Below, one piece after another: positions 24,203 through 33,701 of a stretch of DNA of 64,000 bases. The stretch is from an uncultured Allomuricauda sp. (GTDB lineage: Bacteria > Bacteroidota > Bacteroidia > Flavobacteriales > Flavobacteriaceae). A program made the translations under genes and the position numbers. The DNA lies in NCBI RefSeq assembly GCF_947258355.1, contig NZ_CAMYIC010000018.1, forward strand, positions 1-64,000, given 5' to 3'. The stretch's first letter is position 1. Every line of letters starts with the position of its first letter. A model generated the notes under the pieces. That model saw only the letters and a list, made by a program, of their open reading frames with translations, made no database searches and was not told where the DNA came from.

Positions 24203-25888
24203 ATGGCAGAAGAAGCTAGATCGCTCAATTTTATAGAACATATTGTTGAGGAGGACCTTACAAAGGGTTATACACAGAATGACTTAAGGTTTCGTTTTCC
24301 CCCGGAACCAAACGGGTATTTGCATATAGGGCATGCCAGCTCTATCTGCCTTAATTTTGGATTGGGCCTGCGCTATAATGCACCGGTAAACCTTCGTTTT
24401 GATGATACCAATCCTGCAAAGGAAGAAAAAGAGTATGTGGAGGCCATCAAAAAGGACGTCACATGGCTTGGATTTGAGTGGGATAAGGAATGTTATGCGT
24501 CTGATTACTTCCAACAATTGTACGATTGGGCCATTGAGTTGATAAAACAGGGAAAGGCCTATGTGGACAGCCAAACATCCGAGGAAATAGCTAGCCAAAA
24601 AGGTACACCCACGGAACCTGGAAAGGAAAGCCCATATAGAAATCGCTCCGTTGAAGAGAATTTGAAACTTTTCAAGGGAATGAAGGATGGCGAATTTAAG
24701 GATGGCCAGCACGTTTTACGGGCGAAGATTGATATGGCTTCTTCCAATATGTTGATGAGAGACCCTGTGATGTACCGGGTACTGCACAAAGCGCATCACC
24801 GCACAAATACCGATTGGTGTATTTACCCAATGTACGATTGGACCCATGGAGAAAGCGATTATATAGAACAAGTTTCCCACTCCCTTTGTACACTTGAGTT
24901 TTTACCGCACAGAGAGCTTTATGATTGGTTTTTGGACCAAGTGGTATCATCAGATAAATTACGTCCAAAACAGCGGGAATTTGCTCGGAGAAACCTGAGT
25001 CATACAGTAGTGAGCAAGCGTAAACTACTTCAATTGGTGGAAAAAGGAATTGTAACGGGTTGGGACGACCCGCGAATGCCCACAATATCTGGATTGCGAA
25101 GAAGAGGGTTTACTCCCGAATCCATTCGAAATTTTGCTGATACCATTGGAATTGCAAAAAGGGAAAATGTTGTTGATGTTTCACTGCTCGATTTTCACGT
25201 TAGGGAACACCTTAATAAAATTGCTCCCCGTGTTATGGGGGTGCTTAACCCTTTAAAAGTCGTCATTACCAATTACGAAGAAGATAAGGAAGAGTGGCTG
25301 GATGCAGAAAACAACCCTGAGGATGAATCCGCAGGTAGCAGAAAAGTCCCTTTTTCGAGAGAACTATATATTGAAACGGAAGATTTCCGCGAAGAAGCCA
25401 ATCGCAAGTTTTTTAGGCTAAAACTCGGGGGAGAGGTACGTTTAAAGAATGGATATATTATAAAAGCTGAAAGCTGCACCAAAGATAGCGAGGGAAATAT
25501 CACGGAAGTACAATGTACTTACGACCCCAAAAGTAAAAGTGGTTCCGGGACCGAAGAAAGTTTGCGAAAAGTAAAGGGAACTTTGCACTGGGTTTCCATT
25601 CCGCATGCCATCACTGCGGAGGTAAGGTTGTATGATCGACTTTTTACCGATGCTACTCCCGATAGTCATAAGGAAAAAGATTTCTTGGACTTTGTAAACC
25701 CCGATTCACTACAAAAGGTTACGGGTTATTTGGAGCCAAGCTTAAAGAATTCCAGGGTTGGAGACCAGGTTCAGTTTCAAAGATTGGGCTATTTTAATGT
25801 TGACAAAGATTCAACCCCAGAAAATCTTGTCTTCAACCGAACAGTTACCTTAAGGGATACATGGGCGAAATTGGAGCAAAAAAAATAG
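24203..25888 (+). CDS. glnS: Glutaminyl-tRNA synthetase
   Basis: This 561-residue class I aminoacyl-tRNA synthetase attaches glutamine to tRNA-Gln in the cytoplasm. The HIGH motif appears as PPEPNGYLHIGHASS (near residues 32-46) and the KMSKS-equivalent as HTVVSKRKL (near 267-275). The C-terminal anticodon-binding beta-barrels contain VRLKNGYIIKAE and WVSIPHAITAEVRLYDRLF. Length matches E. coli-type GlnS without a YqeY fusion. It has its own promoter and terminator, so it is probably monocistronic. Confidence 0.97.
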   Translation: MAEEARSLNFIEHIVEEDLTKGYTQNDLRFRFPPEPNGYLHIGHASSICLNFGLGLRYNAPVNLRFDDTNPAKEEKEYVEAIKKDVTWLGFEWDKECYASDYFQQLYDWAIELIKQGKAYVDSQTSEEIASQKGTPTEPGKESPYRNRSVEENLKLFKGMKDGEFKDGQHVLRAKIDMASSNMLMRDPVMYRVLHKAHHRTNTDWCIYPMYDWTHGESDYIEQVSHSLCTLEFLPHRELYDWFLDQVVSSDKLRPKQREFARRNLSHTVVSKRKLLQLVEKGIVTGWDDPRMPTISGLRRRGFTPESIRNFADTIGIAKRENVVDVSLLDFHVREHLNKIAPRVMGVLNPLKVVITNYEEDKEEWLDAENNPEDESAGSRKVPFSRELYIETEDFREEANRKFFRLKLGGEVRLKNGYIIKAESCTKDSEGNITEVQCTYDPKSKSGSGTEESLRKVKGTLHWVSIPHAITAEVRLYDRLFTDATPDSHKEKDFLDFVNPDSLQKVTGYLEPSLKNSRVGDQVQFQRLGYFNVDKDSTPENLVFNRTVTLRDTWAKLEQKK

Positions 25889-25936
25889 CATAAGAAATTC
25901 TTATTTTAAGCAGAACACGCATTGGATTAACTTATG

Positions 25937-25970
25937 AAAAACGGGCCTCTTAGGCTCGTTTTCTTTTTGT
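25937..25970 (+). terminator. glnS terminator
   Basis: A hairpin with arms AAAACGGGCC and GGCTCGTTTT (one G-T pair) and loop TCTTA is followed by a T-rich tract. Confidence 0.85.
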
Positions 25971-26107
25971 TTTGAATCTTGGACAACAGATTGGCCAAGC
26001 ACACTTAAAAGGGCCGCCACAGCCTCTTATTTCTAATATTTTTCCAAAAATTAGCTTTTGCGTTAAGGTTTCCACTAATTGAATCAATATCTACGTATTT
26101 ACGATTG

Positions 26108-26115
26108 TAGTTTTG
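26108..26115 (+). promoter_or_regulatory. Possible -7 element for the ytxH-like operon
   Basis: TAGTTTTG matches TAnnTTTG. The nearest TTG upstream is about 26 bases away, longer than the usual spacing, so this is tentative. Confidence 0.35.
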
Positions 26116-26202
26116 GAATAATCCATAGGGTGATGATGTTTTGAATTCTGCAAAAGAACTCAAATGGATTTAATCGAAGTTTAATTTAAAATTTACAATA
26201 TT

Positions 26203-26532
26203 ATGTCAAATAACACTGGAAACGTATTAACCGCATTATTAACAGGAGCAGTAGTTGGTGCTGGAGTCGGAATTCTATATGCACCTGATAAAGGGAAGAA
26301 AACAAGAAAGAAAATCAAAAAAAGTGCTGTCAAGGCAAAAGACGATATCGCACAAAGCCTTACACACGCCAAAGAAGAGTTTAGCAAATCGGCGGACGCT
26401 AAAAAAGAAGAGTTTGAGGAAAAACTCGAGGACACCTTATCCAACATGAGTTATAAAGCTGATGATATATTAGTGGCACTGGAAAAGAAATTGGAAGACC
26501 TTAGAGAAAAGAACGCCCAACTACAGAAATAA
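26203..26532 (+). CDS. YtxH-domain protein
   Basis: This 109-residue protein has an N-terminal glycine-rich transmembrane helix (about residues 8-26, LLTGAVVGAGVGILYAP), then the typical APDKGKKTRKKIKK basic stretch and a long charged amphipathic coiled coil. YtxH proteins are small envelope proteins, often stress-induced; their molecular role is unknown. It is first of a tight three-gene operon: the next ATG follows after 3 bp. Confidence 0.85.
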   Translation: MSNNTGNVLTALLTGAVVGAGVGILYAPDKGKKTRKKIKKSAVKAKDDIAQSLTHAKEEFSKSADAKKEEFEEKLEDTLSNMSYKADDILVALEKKLEDLREKNAQLQK

Positions 26533-26535
26533 TAT

Positions 26536-26886
26536 ATGGCATTCGAAGAAATCAAAGAACAGATAAATCATGTGGAAGATGGAGTCCGGTCCTATGTAAA
26601 AAACAGTTTGGACTTTTATAGGCTACAAAGCTTCAAGTCCATGATGAAAGGCATCACCATGGCTACAAAAGTCCTTCTTATTGGTGGTGTGGGTTTTATT
26701 GCCCTCCTATTTCTTTCGTTGAGCGCAGCTTTTTGGTTAGGAACCATTCTGGGCAATACTTCCGAAGGTTTTTTGATAGTTGGAGGGTTCTATGTACTGG
26801 TCGGTATTATATTCTTTCTGCTTAAAAAGAAAATTGAAAAACCACTTCTTAAAAAGTTTTCTAAATTTTATTTTGATGAACTATGA
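26536..26886 (+). CDS. Holin-like (Phage_holin_3_6-type) membrane protein
   Basis: This 116-residue protein has two transmembrane helices (about 49-74 and 80-98) joined by a short GN-T-SEG turn. An amphipathic N-terminal helix precedes them and a basic tail ([14 protein letters not shown]) follows. The arrangement fits the small 'phage holin family' proteins found in many bacterial chromosomes that have no lysis role. It sits between the YtxH-like gene and a small soluble protein with which its stop codon overlaps by 4 bases, so it is part of a stress/envelope operon rather than a prophage. Confidence 0.75.
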   Translation: MAFEEIKEQINHVEDGVRSYVKNSLDFYRLQSFKSMMKGITMATKVLLIGGVGFIALLFLSLSAAFWLGTILGNTSEGFLIVGGFYVLVGIIFFLLKKKIEKPLLKKFSKFYFDEL

Positions 26887-27098
26887 TTCAAACACAATAC
26901 ACATCATTTAACGAAATTGACCGTGACCTTAAAGTTTTAAAGTTGCAGCGGCAAATAGAAGAAGAAAAGGTGAAGTTGGCAATTCACAACACGAAAGAAG
27001 AGTTATATCCCACCAATATATTGAGTGGATTGGCTCCATTGATTCAAAAAGTGGCTATCACATTAATCGCCAAAAAAATAATGAAGAAACTAGATTAG
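26883..27098 (+). CDS. Small conserved protein (probably DUF6327 family)
   Basis: This 71-residue protein starts in an ATGA overlap with the previous stop. Residues 8-38 form a charged helix ([20 protein letters not shown]), and residues 46-70 an amphipathic segment rich in Ile and Lys. From memory this resembles a small Bacteroidota family annotated DUF6327 that accompanies YtxH and holin-like genes; I could not check this. Its function is unknown. Confidence 0.65.
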   Translation: MIQTQYTSFNEIDRDLKVLKLQRQIEEEKVKLAIHNTKEELYPTNILSGLAPLIQKVAITLIAKKIMKKLD

Positions 27099-27126
27099 TA
27101 TATAGTCCTCAAGTTTTATATACTAA

Positions 27127-27160
27127 AAAAGGTTCCTGTAGAAAGGAGCCTTTTCTTTTT
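27127..27160. terminator. Bidirectional terminator
   Basis: A hairpin with arms AAAGGTTCC and GGAGCCTTT (one T-G pair) is flanked by A and T runs on either side, serving both the ytxH-like operon and the convergent SPFH gene. Confidence 0.85.
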
Positions 27161-27173
27161 AATTGAGTTTAGA

Positions 27174-28106
27174 TTAAGAATCCGAGTTCTTTTCGTCTTG
27201 TTTTCGTTTCATGGCCTCACCAATCTGGTTGCTTGCAGTAAATGACGCGACCATATTGTTCAGCATATCGCTTCCTGCCTGTGGAGAATTTGGCAATAGA
27301 ATCAAATTGGTATCTGTTTCTTCGCCAATGGCCTGTAAGGTGTCATAATGTTGAGTAACCACTATTAAGGCAGATGCTTCCTGAGAGTTGATGCCCACTT
27401 TGTTCAACACTTCTACGGATTCTTCAAGACCACGGGCAATTTCTCTTCGCTGATCGGCAATACCTTGTCCTTGCAATCTTTTGCTTTCTGCCTCGGCCTT
27501 AGCTTTTTCAACAATAAGGATACGTTGAGCATCACCTTCAAATTGGGCTGCTATTTTTTCACGCTCTGAAGCATTGATACGGTTCATCGCCGCTTTTACC
27601 TGTGCATCGGGATCTATATCGGTCACCAAAGTTTTGATGATGTCATACCCATAATCCAACATCGCATCTTGCAGCTCCGTTTTAACAGCGATGGCTATGT
27701 CATCTTTTTTAACGAATACATCGTCTAATTTCATTTTCGGAACTTCGGCACGCACCACATCAAAAACATACGAAGTAATCTGATCATGTGGGTACTCTAG
27801 TTTATAAAAGGCCTCGTAAACCTTATCGGTGATTACTACATATTGTACGGAAACCTTGAGTTTAACAAAAACATCGTCCAAGGTTTTGGTTTCTACAATC
27901 ACATCCAATTGTTGTATTTTAAGGCTCAACCGGCCAGCGATACGATCGACAATTGGAATTTTCATTTGCAGACCAGAGTTTCTGATACTGTGGAACTTAC
28001 CAAAACGTTCTACAGCAACTGCGGTCTGTTGCTTTACAATAAAGAAAAACTTGAAAAGAATAATGAGTGCGACAAACGCAATAGGTATAAGAAAATAGTT
28101 GCCCAT
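27174..28106 (-). CDS. SPFH/Band 7 (stomatin-like) membrane protein
   Basis: This 310-residue protein has an N-terminal transmembrane anchor (about 5-24) and an SPFH domain that begins QQTAVAVERFGKFHSI. It continues through VDVIVETKTLDDVFVKL-like strands to a long helical region rich in Ala/Glu/Lys (EREKIAAQFEGDAQRI, AKAEAESKRLQGQGIA). It resembles QmcA/paraslipin membrane-microdomain scaffolds that oligomerise in the inner membrane. No NfeD partner is adjacent. It lies downstream of gltX on the same strand with a 93-bp gap. Confidence 0.88.
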   Translation of the reverse strand: MGNYFLIPIAFVALIILFKFFFIVKQQTAVAVERFGKFHSIRNSGLQMKIPIVDRIAGRLSLKIQQLDVIVETKTLDDVFVKLKVSVQYVVITDKVYEAFYKLEYPHDQITSYVFDVVRAEVPKMKLDDVFVKKDDIAIAVKTELQDAMLDYGYDIIKTLVTDIDPDAQVKAAMNRINASEREKIAAQFEGDAQRILIVEKAKAEAESKRLQGQGIADQRREIARGLEESVEVLNKVGINSQEASALIVVTQHYDTLQAIGEETDTNLILLPNSPQAGSDMLNNMVASFTASNQIGEAMKRKQDEKNSDS

Positions 28107-28199
28107 AGTGTTTAGATTTTATGTTAGAAATGGAAATTACGAAACTTGACTATAGTATTAGTAGTTAAATTTCGAATTATGTTACATTTCCGCCATTTT

Positions 28200-29696
28200 C
28201 TAAAGTTGGGCTATAGCTGTTTTGATGCGGGCTATACTTTCTTGTTTTCCGATGAGCCCCATGATGTCGAATAGGTGTGGACCCTTCATGTCGCCAACGA
28301 TCACTAAACGGAGGGGAGGCATAACTTTTCCGAAGGAAAGCTCTTTTTCGGCTATCCAGGCCTTCACTTTTTCCTCAATTATTGATGATTTAAAATCCGG
28401 AACGGATTCAAGTAATGTGGCTAATTCTTGCATTATTTCAGGAGTTCCTTCCTTCCATTGTTTTTTGACCGCCTTTTCATTATATGAAGTGGGCGCTTGA
28501 AAGAAATAATCCGATAGTTCCCAAAAATCTTTTACAAAAGCTGCACGTTCTTTTATGGAAGAAACTACGTATTTTATATATGCAGGCTCTGCTGAAATGC
28601 CTTTTTTATCAAGCTCGACTGTGAACATCTCAGAAAGCTCATCGTCGCTTTTGATCTGTAGCCATTGCTGATTATACCAATTGTTTTTTTCTGGATCAAA
28701 GCGCGCTCCGGATTTGTTCACACGATCCAAAGTAAAGGTATTGACCAGTTCTTCCAGAGAGAATATTTCTTGCTCTGTGCCCGGGTTCCAACCCAATAGT
28801 GCCAAAAAGTTGACTACGGCCTCTGGGAAAAAACCTGCTTCGCGGTAACCTTCGGATTGGTTCCACGTGAGCGGAAAAACAGGAAAACCACCTTTTTCCC
28901 CATCACGTTTGCTCAACTTTCCTTTTCCCACAGGCTTCATGATCAAAGGCAAGTGGGCAAATTCCGGAGCATCCCAACCAAAAGCATCATATAACAAAGT
29001 ATGCAATGCCAAAGAGGGCAACCATTCTTCACCACGAATAACATGGGTAATCTGCATCAAATGGTCATCAACAATATTGGCCAAATGATAAGTGGGCATA
29101 CCATCGCTTTTGAACAATACTTTGTCATCGAGAATGTTCGTATCTATTTTTATTTCACCACGAATAATATCGTTTAGTTTTAACTCTTTGTTTTCGGGAG
29201 ACTTAAAGCGAATTACATAATCTGCACCAGCAGCTATTTTATCTTTGACCTCTTCGTTGGAAAGGGAAAGTGAGTTGGTCAGTTTTAAACGATTGTGCCA
29301 ATTGTAGATGAAGGTCTTCCCTTTTGCTTCATGATCTTTTCTGTGCTGATCTAATGTTTCAGGAGTGTCAAAAGCATAATAAGCCATTCCTTTTTCTACA
29401 AGTTTTAGCGCGTATGATTTGTATAATTGTTTGCGCTCGCTTTGTCTGTACGGTCCATAGTCTCCATCTTTTCCAGGTCCCTCATCAAAAGGAATTCCGC
29501 ACCAGTTCAGGGCTTCAATAATATATTCTTCAGCTCCTTCAACAAAACGATTTTGGTCGGTATCCTCGATGCGAAGTACAAAATCACCACCGTTTTTTTT
29601 TGCGAACAAATAGTTGAACAAGGCGGTTCTAAGGCCACCAATATGTAGGGGCCCCGTAGGGCTTGGTGCAAATCGAACTCGTACTTTTTGACTCAT
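28200..29696 (-). CDS. gltX: Glutamyl-tRNA synthetase
   Basis: This 498-residue class I synthetase charges tRNA-Glu. The HIGH signature is FAPSPTGPLHIGGLRTALFN at residues 9-28, and the KMSKS loop is KLSKRDGEKGGF. The ATG is fixed by the conserved SQKVRVRFAPSPTG start. A glnS gene is also present in this window, so this enzyme is likely a discriminating GltX specific for tRNA-Glu. A consensus -7 element lies just upstream. Confidence 0.97.
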   Translation of the reverse strand: MSQKVRVRFAPSPTGPLHIGGLRTALFNYLFAKKNGGDFVLRIEDTDQNRFVEGAEEYIIEALNWCGIPFDEGPGKDGDYGPYRQSERKQLYKSYALKLVEKGMAYYAFDTPETLDQHRKDHEAKGKTFIYNWHNRLKLTNSLSLSNEEVKDKIAAGADYVIRFKSPENKELKLNDIIRGEIKIDTNILDDKVLFKSDGMPTYHLANIVDDHLMQITHVIRGEEWLPSLALHTLLYDAFGWDAPEFAHLPLIMKPVGKGKLSKRDGEKGGFPVFPLTWNQSEGYREAGFFPEAVVNFLALLGWNPGTEQEIFSLEELVNTFTLDRVNKSGARFDPEKNNWYNQQWLQIKSDDELSEMFTVELDKKGISAEPAYIKYVVSSIKERAAFVKDFWELSDYFFQAPTSYNEKAVKKQWKEGTPEIMQELATLLESVPDFKSSIIEEKVKAWIAEKELSFGKVMPPLRLVIVGDMKGPHLFDIMGLIGKQESIARIKTAIAQL

Positions 29697-29716
29697 AATA
29701 CCGATTAATTAGGTAG

Positions 29717-29724
29717 CAAAGATA
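29717..29724 (-). promoter_or_regulatory. -7 element for gltX
   Basis: TATCTTTG on the minus strand matches TAnnTTTG and ends 20 bases before the gltX ATG. Confidence 0.6.
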
Positions 29725-29861
29725 CAGTGCCGTTAATGAAATGGAAAGTGTTTGTGTGTTGGGTTTTAAATGATTCCAACGTTTGTTGGGATTAAGGTTT
29801 AACATAATTTTTCTATGCAATTCCTATGGATCAGGTATTTTGGTAATAATAATAAAAGATT

Positions 29862-32800
29862 TTGAGCCCATATCAGGACATATTAGCTAAACTGGAAGGT
29901 TTTATCAAACGGTTTTACACTAAACAGTTGATAAAGGGAACATTCATGTTTTTAACCTTTGGCACACTTTTTTGGATTGCCATTACCTCTTTCGAGTATG
30001 TACTATGGCTTGATAATTCTTGGCGAAGGACCTTGTTTATTCTCTTTGTCATTGTTGAGGCTTACCTCCTGTATCGCTATGTTCTTGTACCGTTGTTGTA
30101 TTTATTTAAAATACGGAAGGGGATTGACAATAAAGTTGCATCTAAATTAATTGGCAAACATTTTCCCGACGTGGATGACAAACTGTTGAACTTATTGGAG
30201 CTGTCTGAGAATCCTGAGAAGTCAGATTTGTTAATGGCAAGTATTGAACAAAGAGCTTCCAATTTGGGGCCGGTTCCTTTTGCTGAAGCTGTTAATTTCA
30301 AGGAAAGTTATTCGTACTCGAAGTACATCATCATACCAGCACTTCTTTTTGCTTTTATTTGGTTGGCCGGGGACATCGTTTCTTTTTTCAATTCGCACCA
30401 AAGGGTTATGCACTACGATATGGCGTATGAAAGACCTGCACCATTTACCTTCCAAGTTATGAATACGGATTTGGAGGTAATGGATAATGAAGCGTTGACC
30501 ATTCAGGTAAAGACTGTTGGTGATGTTCGACCGGACAATGTGGAAATTGTGGTTAACGGGGAAGCCTTGTTGATGCAGAACCGTGGGTCGTTTTATGAGT
30601 ATACTTTTCAACCGCCAGTTCAAGAAAGTAGTTTTTATTTAACAGCCAATGGATGGGATTCCAGTAGTTATTCCATAACTAGTTATAGAACCCCGACCTT
30701 GGTCGATTTTGAATTGGAATTGGAATATCCAAAGTATCTTGATCTTATGTCCGAGGTGATTACGGGAACGGGTAATGCTGAAGTACCGGAAGGGACTAAA
30801 GTTACTTGGAGGATTCAGGGGGATTATGTGGACAATATCAAAATGATTACTCTGGATTCGACACTTTCTTTTCAAAAGTCTGATAATCTTTTTTCAAACA
30901 CAAAAAGACTCTTCAACGATTTTGACTATGAGTTGAGCACATCCAATAGTAAAGTGAAGGACTTTGAAAAATTAGCCTACCGACTTAGTGTGATTAAGGA
31001 CGCTAAAGCTACGGTTCAAGTGGACCAGGTTTTGGATTCTTTGAACCCTAACGAATCCTATTATACAGGTCAGGCCGCAGATGATTATGGTCTGCGTGAG
31101 ATTCGTTTAGTGTGTTACCCTTCGGATGATATAAACAATGTACAACGGATTTCTCTTGAACAACCTTATTCCAATGTTTATCAATTTTATTACACATTCC
31201 CCTCAGGTTTGGCATTGGAGCCAGGAAAACGATATAAATTGTTTTTTGAAGTGGTTGATAATGATGGAGTTAGAGGCGGTAAGGTGACCAAGAGCGAAGT
31301 TTTTAATGCGACTTTTTACGACAATAACCAGCTGAATAACAAGGAGTTAGATTTTCAAAACTCCACGCTGAATAAGATGGGAGAGTCTTTAAAGAATTTT
31401 AAGGAGCAGGAGGAAAAGTTATCTGACATCAACAATTTACAGAGGGAAGAAAAGTCCCTTAGTTTCGAGGACAAGAGCCAGATTAAGAATTTTTTGCAAC
31501 AGCAAAAGATGCAAGAGGAATTGATGCAAAAGTTCAGTCAAGATTTGAACAAAAGTATTGATAAAAATTCGGAGGATACCGAAATGAAAAAGATGCTTCA
31601 AGAACGTTTGGAGCGTCAAGAAGCTGAAGCAAAAAAGAATGCTGAGTTACTTGAAGAGCTAAACAAGATTGCAGATAAAATTGACAAAGACGATTTGCAA
31701 AGACGATTGGAGGAATTGGGTAAGAATCAGGGAAAGAATACCCGCAATCTGGAGCAGATATTGGAGTTGACAAAACGCTATTATGTTACAGAAAAGACGT
31801 CCCAGATTTCTAAAGAACTTGATGAGATGGCTAAAAGGCAGGAGATATTATCTGAATTAAAGTTGGGGCAGGATTTTAGTGATAAGGAGCAGAAAAAGTT
31901 GAATGATGAGTTTGAGATGCTCGAAAAGGAGATTCTTGAGTTGGAGAAGGATAATGAAAAGCTCCAAAAGCCATTAGAGTTTGATGCTGATAAGAAGAAG
32001 ACCGATGCCGTTAAGCAGGATCAACAAGAAGCCCTTGATGAGATTAACAAGCATCAAGGTATGGAAGAATCTTCCCAATCTGAGGAGAAACAACAAGCTG
32101 GAAACAATGCTTCCAAGAAACAGAAATCTGCAGCTCAAAAGATGCGAGAGATGAGCCAGTCCATGAAGTCGAGTGCCATGGGTGGCGGTGGAGAAACTGA
32201 TGCGGAGGATGCCGAGATCCTGCGACAGATTTTAGACAATTTGGTAACATTCTCCTTTAAACAAGAGAATCTTTTTGATAACATTCAAAGTGCCGATGTA
32301 GACATTTCACAGTTCTCCAGAACCGTGAAGAATCAGCAGAACTTAAGGAGATTGTTCGAACATGTAGATGACAGTCTATTTGCCCTATCATTACGAAGAG
32401 CGGAGTTATCTGAGTTCGTTAATGAGCAAATTACGGAGGTGTATTATAATATCGATAAGTCCCTGGAAAGCATTGCCGAAAATCAAATCTACCAAGGAGC
32501 TTCGTATCAACAGTACGTAATTAATGCGACTAATTCTCTAGCTGACTTTTTGGCCAACATATTGGACAATATGCAACAAAACATGAGTCCTAGTCAAGGT
32601 AGCGGAGGAGAAGGTCAGGATTTCCAGTTACCGGATATCATCAAAGGACAACAGGGCATACAGGAAAAGATGAATAGCTCTGCTCAGCAAGGAAAACCAT
32701 CAGAAGGACAGGGTGAGCAAAAGGGAGAGAATCAAGGCGGTCAGCAAGAAGGAGACAAAGGAAGCGAAGGCCAGGGTCAAAATGGACAAGAAGGAGAAAA

Positions 32801-33287
32801 TGGAGGGAAAGGCAAACAGGGTTCTGGACAAAGTGACGGTGGTCAATCCAATGGAAACGGACTAGGCGAAATGGACCTCAATGAAGTGTATGAAATTTAC
32901 AAAGAACAGCAGTTCCTTCGTGAAAATCTAGGGAAGCAGCTAGAGGATATGATGCGAGAATCTGACAAGAATCTGGCTCAAAAATTGATTCAGCAGATGG
33001 AGGATTTTGAGAATGATTTGTTGGAGAATGGAATCACAGAACGCACCCGAAACAAGGTCAACAATATTCAACACCAATTGATGAAATTGGAGAACGCTTC
33101 TATGGAACAAGGTAAAAAGAAGGAGCGAGAAAGTAACACAAACCAGAAGCAGTATACTAAACCCATAACAACCAAACCGGAACTACTTCAAGATTACCGG
33201 AATAGCATTGAAATATTAAATAGACAAGCATTACCTTTGCGGCAAAATTTTGAAAAGAAGGTAAAGGTTTATTTCGATAATGATTGA
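29862..33287 (+). CDS. DUF4175-family large membrane protein
   Basis: This 1141-residue protein has three transmembrane helices in the first 175 residues (about 25-48, 56-82, 152-172). A periplasmic beta-rich region (about 190-500), long charged coiled coils (about 510-760) and a low-complexity Gly/Gln/Glu-rich stretch (about 945-1005, GEGQGEQKGENQGGQQ-like) follow, then a final helical segment. This is the Bacteroidota DUF4175 architecture; the function is unknown. The start is TTG: the first ATG comes 28 codons later and would remove the conserved ILAKLEGFIKRFY helix. The gene overlaps ybeY by 8 bases. Confidence 0.85.
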   Translation: MSPYQDILAKLEGFIKRFYTKQLIKGTFMFLTFGTLFWIAITSFEYVLWLDNSWRRTLFILFVIVEAYLLYRYVLVPLLYLFKIRKGIDNKVASKLIGKHFPDVDDKLLNLLELSENPEKSDLLMASIEQRASNLGPVPFAEAVNFKESYSYSKYIIIPALLFAFIWLAGDIVSFFNSHQRVMHYDMAYERPAPFTFQVMNTDLEVMDNEALTIQVKTVGDVRPDNVEIVVNGEALLMQNRGSFYEYTFQPPVQESSFYLTANGWDSSSYSITSYRTPTLVDFELELEYPKYLDLMSEVITGTGNAEVPEGTKVTWRIQGDYVDNIKMITLDSTLSFQKSDNLFSNTKRLFNDFDYELSTSNSKVKDFEKLAYRLSVIKDAKATVQVDQVLDSLNPNESYYTGQAADDYGLREIRLVCYPSDDINNVQRISLEQPYSNVYQFYYTFPSGLALEPGKRYKLFFEVVDNDGVRGGKVTKSEVFNATFYDNNQLNNKELDFQNSTLNKMGESLKNFKEQEEKLSDINNLQREEKSLSFEDKSQIKNFLQQQKMQEELMQKFSQDLNKSIDKNSEDTEMKKMLQERLERQEAEAKKNAELLEELNKIADKIDKDDLQRRLEELGKNQGKNTRNLEQILELTKRYYVTEKTSQISKELDEMAKRQEILSELKLGQDFSDKEQKKLNDEFEMLEKEILELEKDNEKLQKPLEFDADKKKTDAVKQDQQEALDEINKHQGMEESSQSEEKQQAGNNASKKQKSAAQKMREMSQSMKSSAMGGGGETDAEDAEILRQILDNLVTFSFKQENLFDNIQSADVDISQFSRTVKNQQNLRRLFEHVDDSLFALSLRRAELSEFVNEQITEVYYNIDKSLESIAENQIYQGASYQQYVINATNSLADFLANILDNMQQNMSPSQGSGGEGQDFQLPDIIKGQQGIQEKMNSSAQQGKPSEGQGEQKGENQGGQQEGDKGSEGQGQNGQEGENGGKGKQGSGQSDGGQSNGNGLGEMDLNEVYEIYKEQQFLRENLGKQLEDMMRESDKNLAQKLIQQMEDFENDLLENGITERTRNKVNNIQHQLMKLENASMEQGKKKERESNTNQKQYTKPITTKPELLQDYRNSIEILNRQALPLRQNFEKKVKVYFDND

Positions 33288-33699
33288 GTTTCATTTTAAA
33301 AGCGACTTGCTGTTAGAGGATAAATCCAATTATGCCGATTGGATAGATAAGATTATTGAATCAGAAGGATTTCAAACTGGTCAAGTTGATTTCATTTTTT
33401 GTACGGATGAATATTTGTTACAGCTCAATCAAGAGTATTTAAACCACGATACATTCACCGACATCATCACCTTTGATTACACCGACGACAAGACAATTTC
33501 AGGTGATATTTTTATATCCACAGACCGAGTCGAGGAGAACGCTAATGAATTTAAAGTCGATTCGCTAAACGAACTCCGTCGGGTAATGAGCCACGGGATT
33601 TTACATCTTGCGGGCTATGGGGATAAAAGCAAAGATGAGGTGAAATTGATGCGCGAAAAAGAGGATGAAAAGATAAAAATGTTCCACGTGGAACCATAG
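33280..33699 (+). CDS. ybeY: Endoribonuclease YbeY (rRNA maturation factor)
   Basis: This 139-residue UPF0054 metalloprotein matures 16S rRNA 3' ends and takes part in ribosome quality control. The metal motif is HGILHLAGYGD at residues 105-115. The first two His are present, but the third canonical His (as in HGxLHLxGYDH) is Asp115. I believe this form is common in Bacteroidota. Its last codons (MFHVEP) lie in a parS-like sequence. It overlaps the DUF4175 gene and is 2 bp from mnmG, so the three are translationally close. Confidence 0.93.
   Translation: MIEFHFKSDLLLEDKSNYADWIDKIIESEGFQTGQVDFIFCTDEYLLQLNQEYLNHDTFTDIITFDYTDDKTISGDIFISTDRVEENANEFKVDSLNELRRVMSHGILHLAGYGDKSKDEVKLMREKEDEKIKMFHVEP
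33680..33695. promoter_or_regulatory. parS site (ParB-binding), upstream of mnmG
   Basis: TGTTCCACGTGGAACC matches the bacterial parS consensus TGTTNCACGTGNAACA at all but the last base and is the form used by pseudomonads. It overlaps the end of ybeY. ParB binds such sites to organise and segregate the origin region. Confidence 0.8.
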
Positions 33700-33701
33700 A
33701 T

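Larger units (their letters stand above)
25889..26202. other. Intergenic region glnS to ytxH-like gene
   Basis: This 314-base gap holds the glnS terminator near its start and a TAGTTTTG element 88 bases before the next ATG. I see no RNA gene or credible short ORF in it. Confidence 0.6.

Noticed and set aside
26536..26886. Holin-like gene as evidence of a prophage
   Set aside because: No phage structural, integrase or lysis genes are nearby, and it sits in a YtxH operon between tRNA synthetase genes.
28859..28874. CACGTG-containing sequence in gltX as a parS site
   Set aside because: Only about 10 of 16 positions fit the consensus, and it encodes conserved residues; the match is likely chance.
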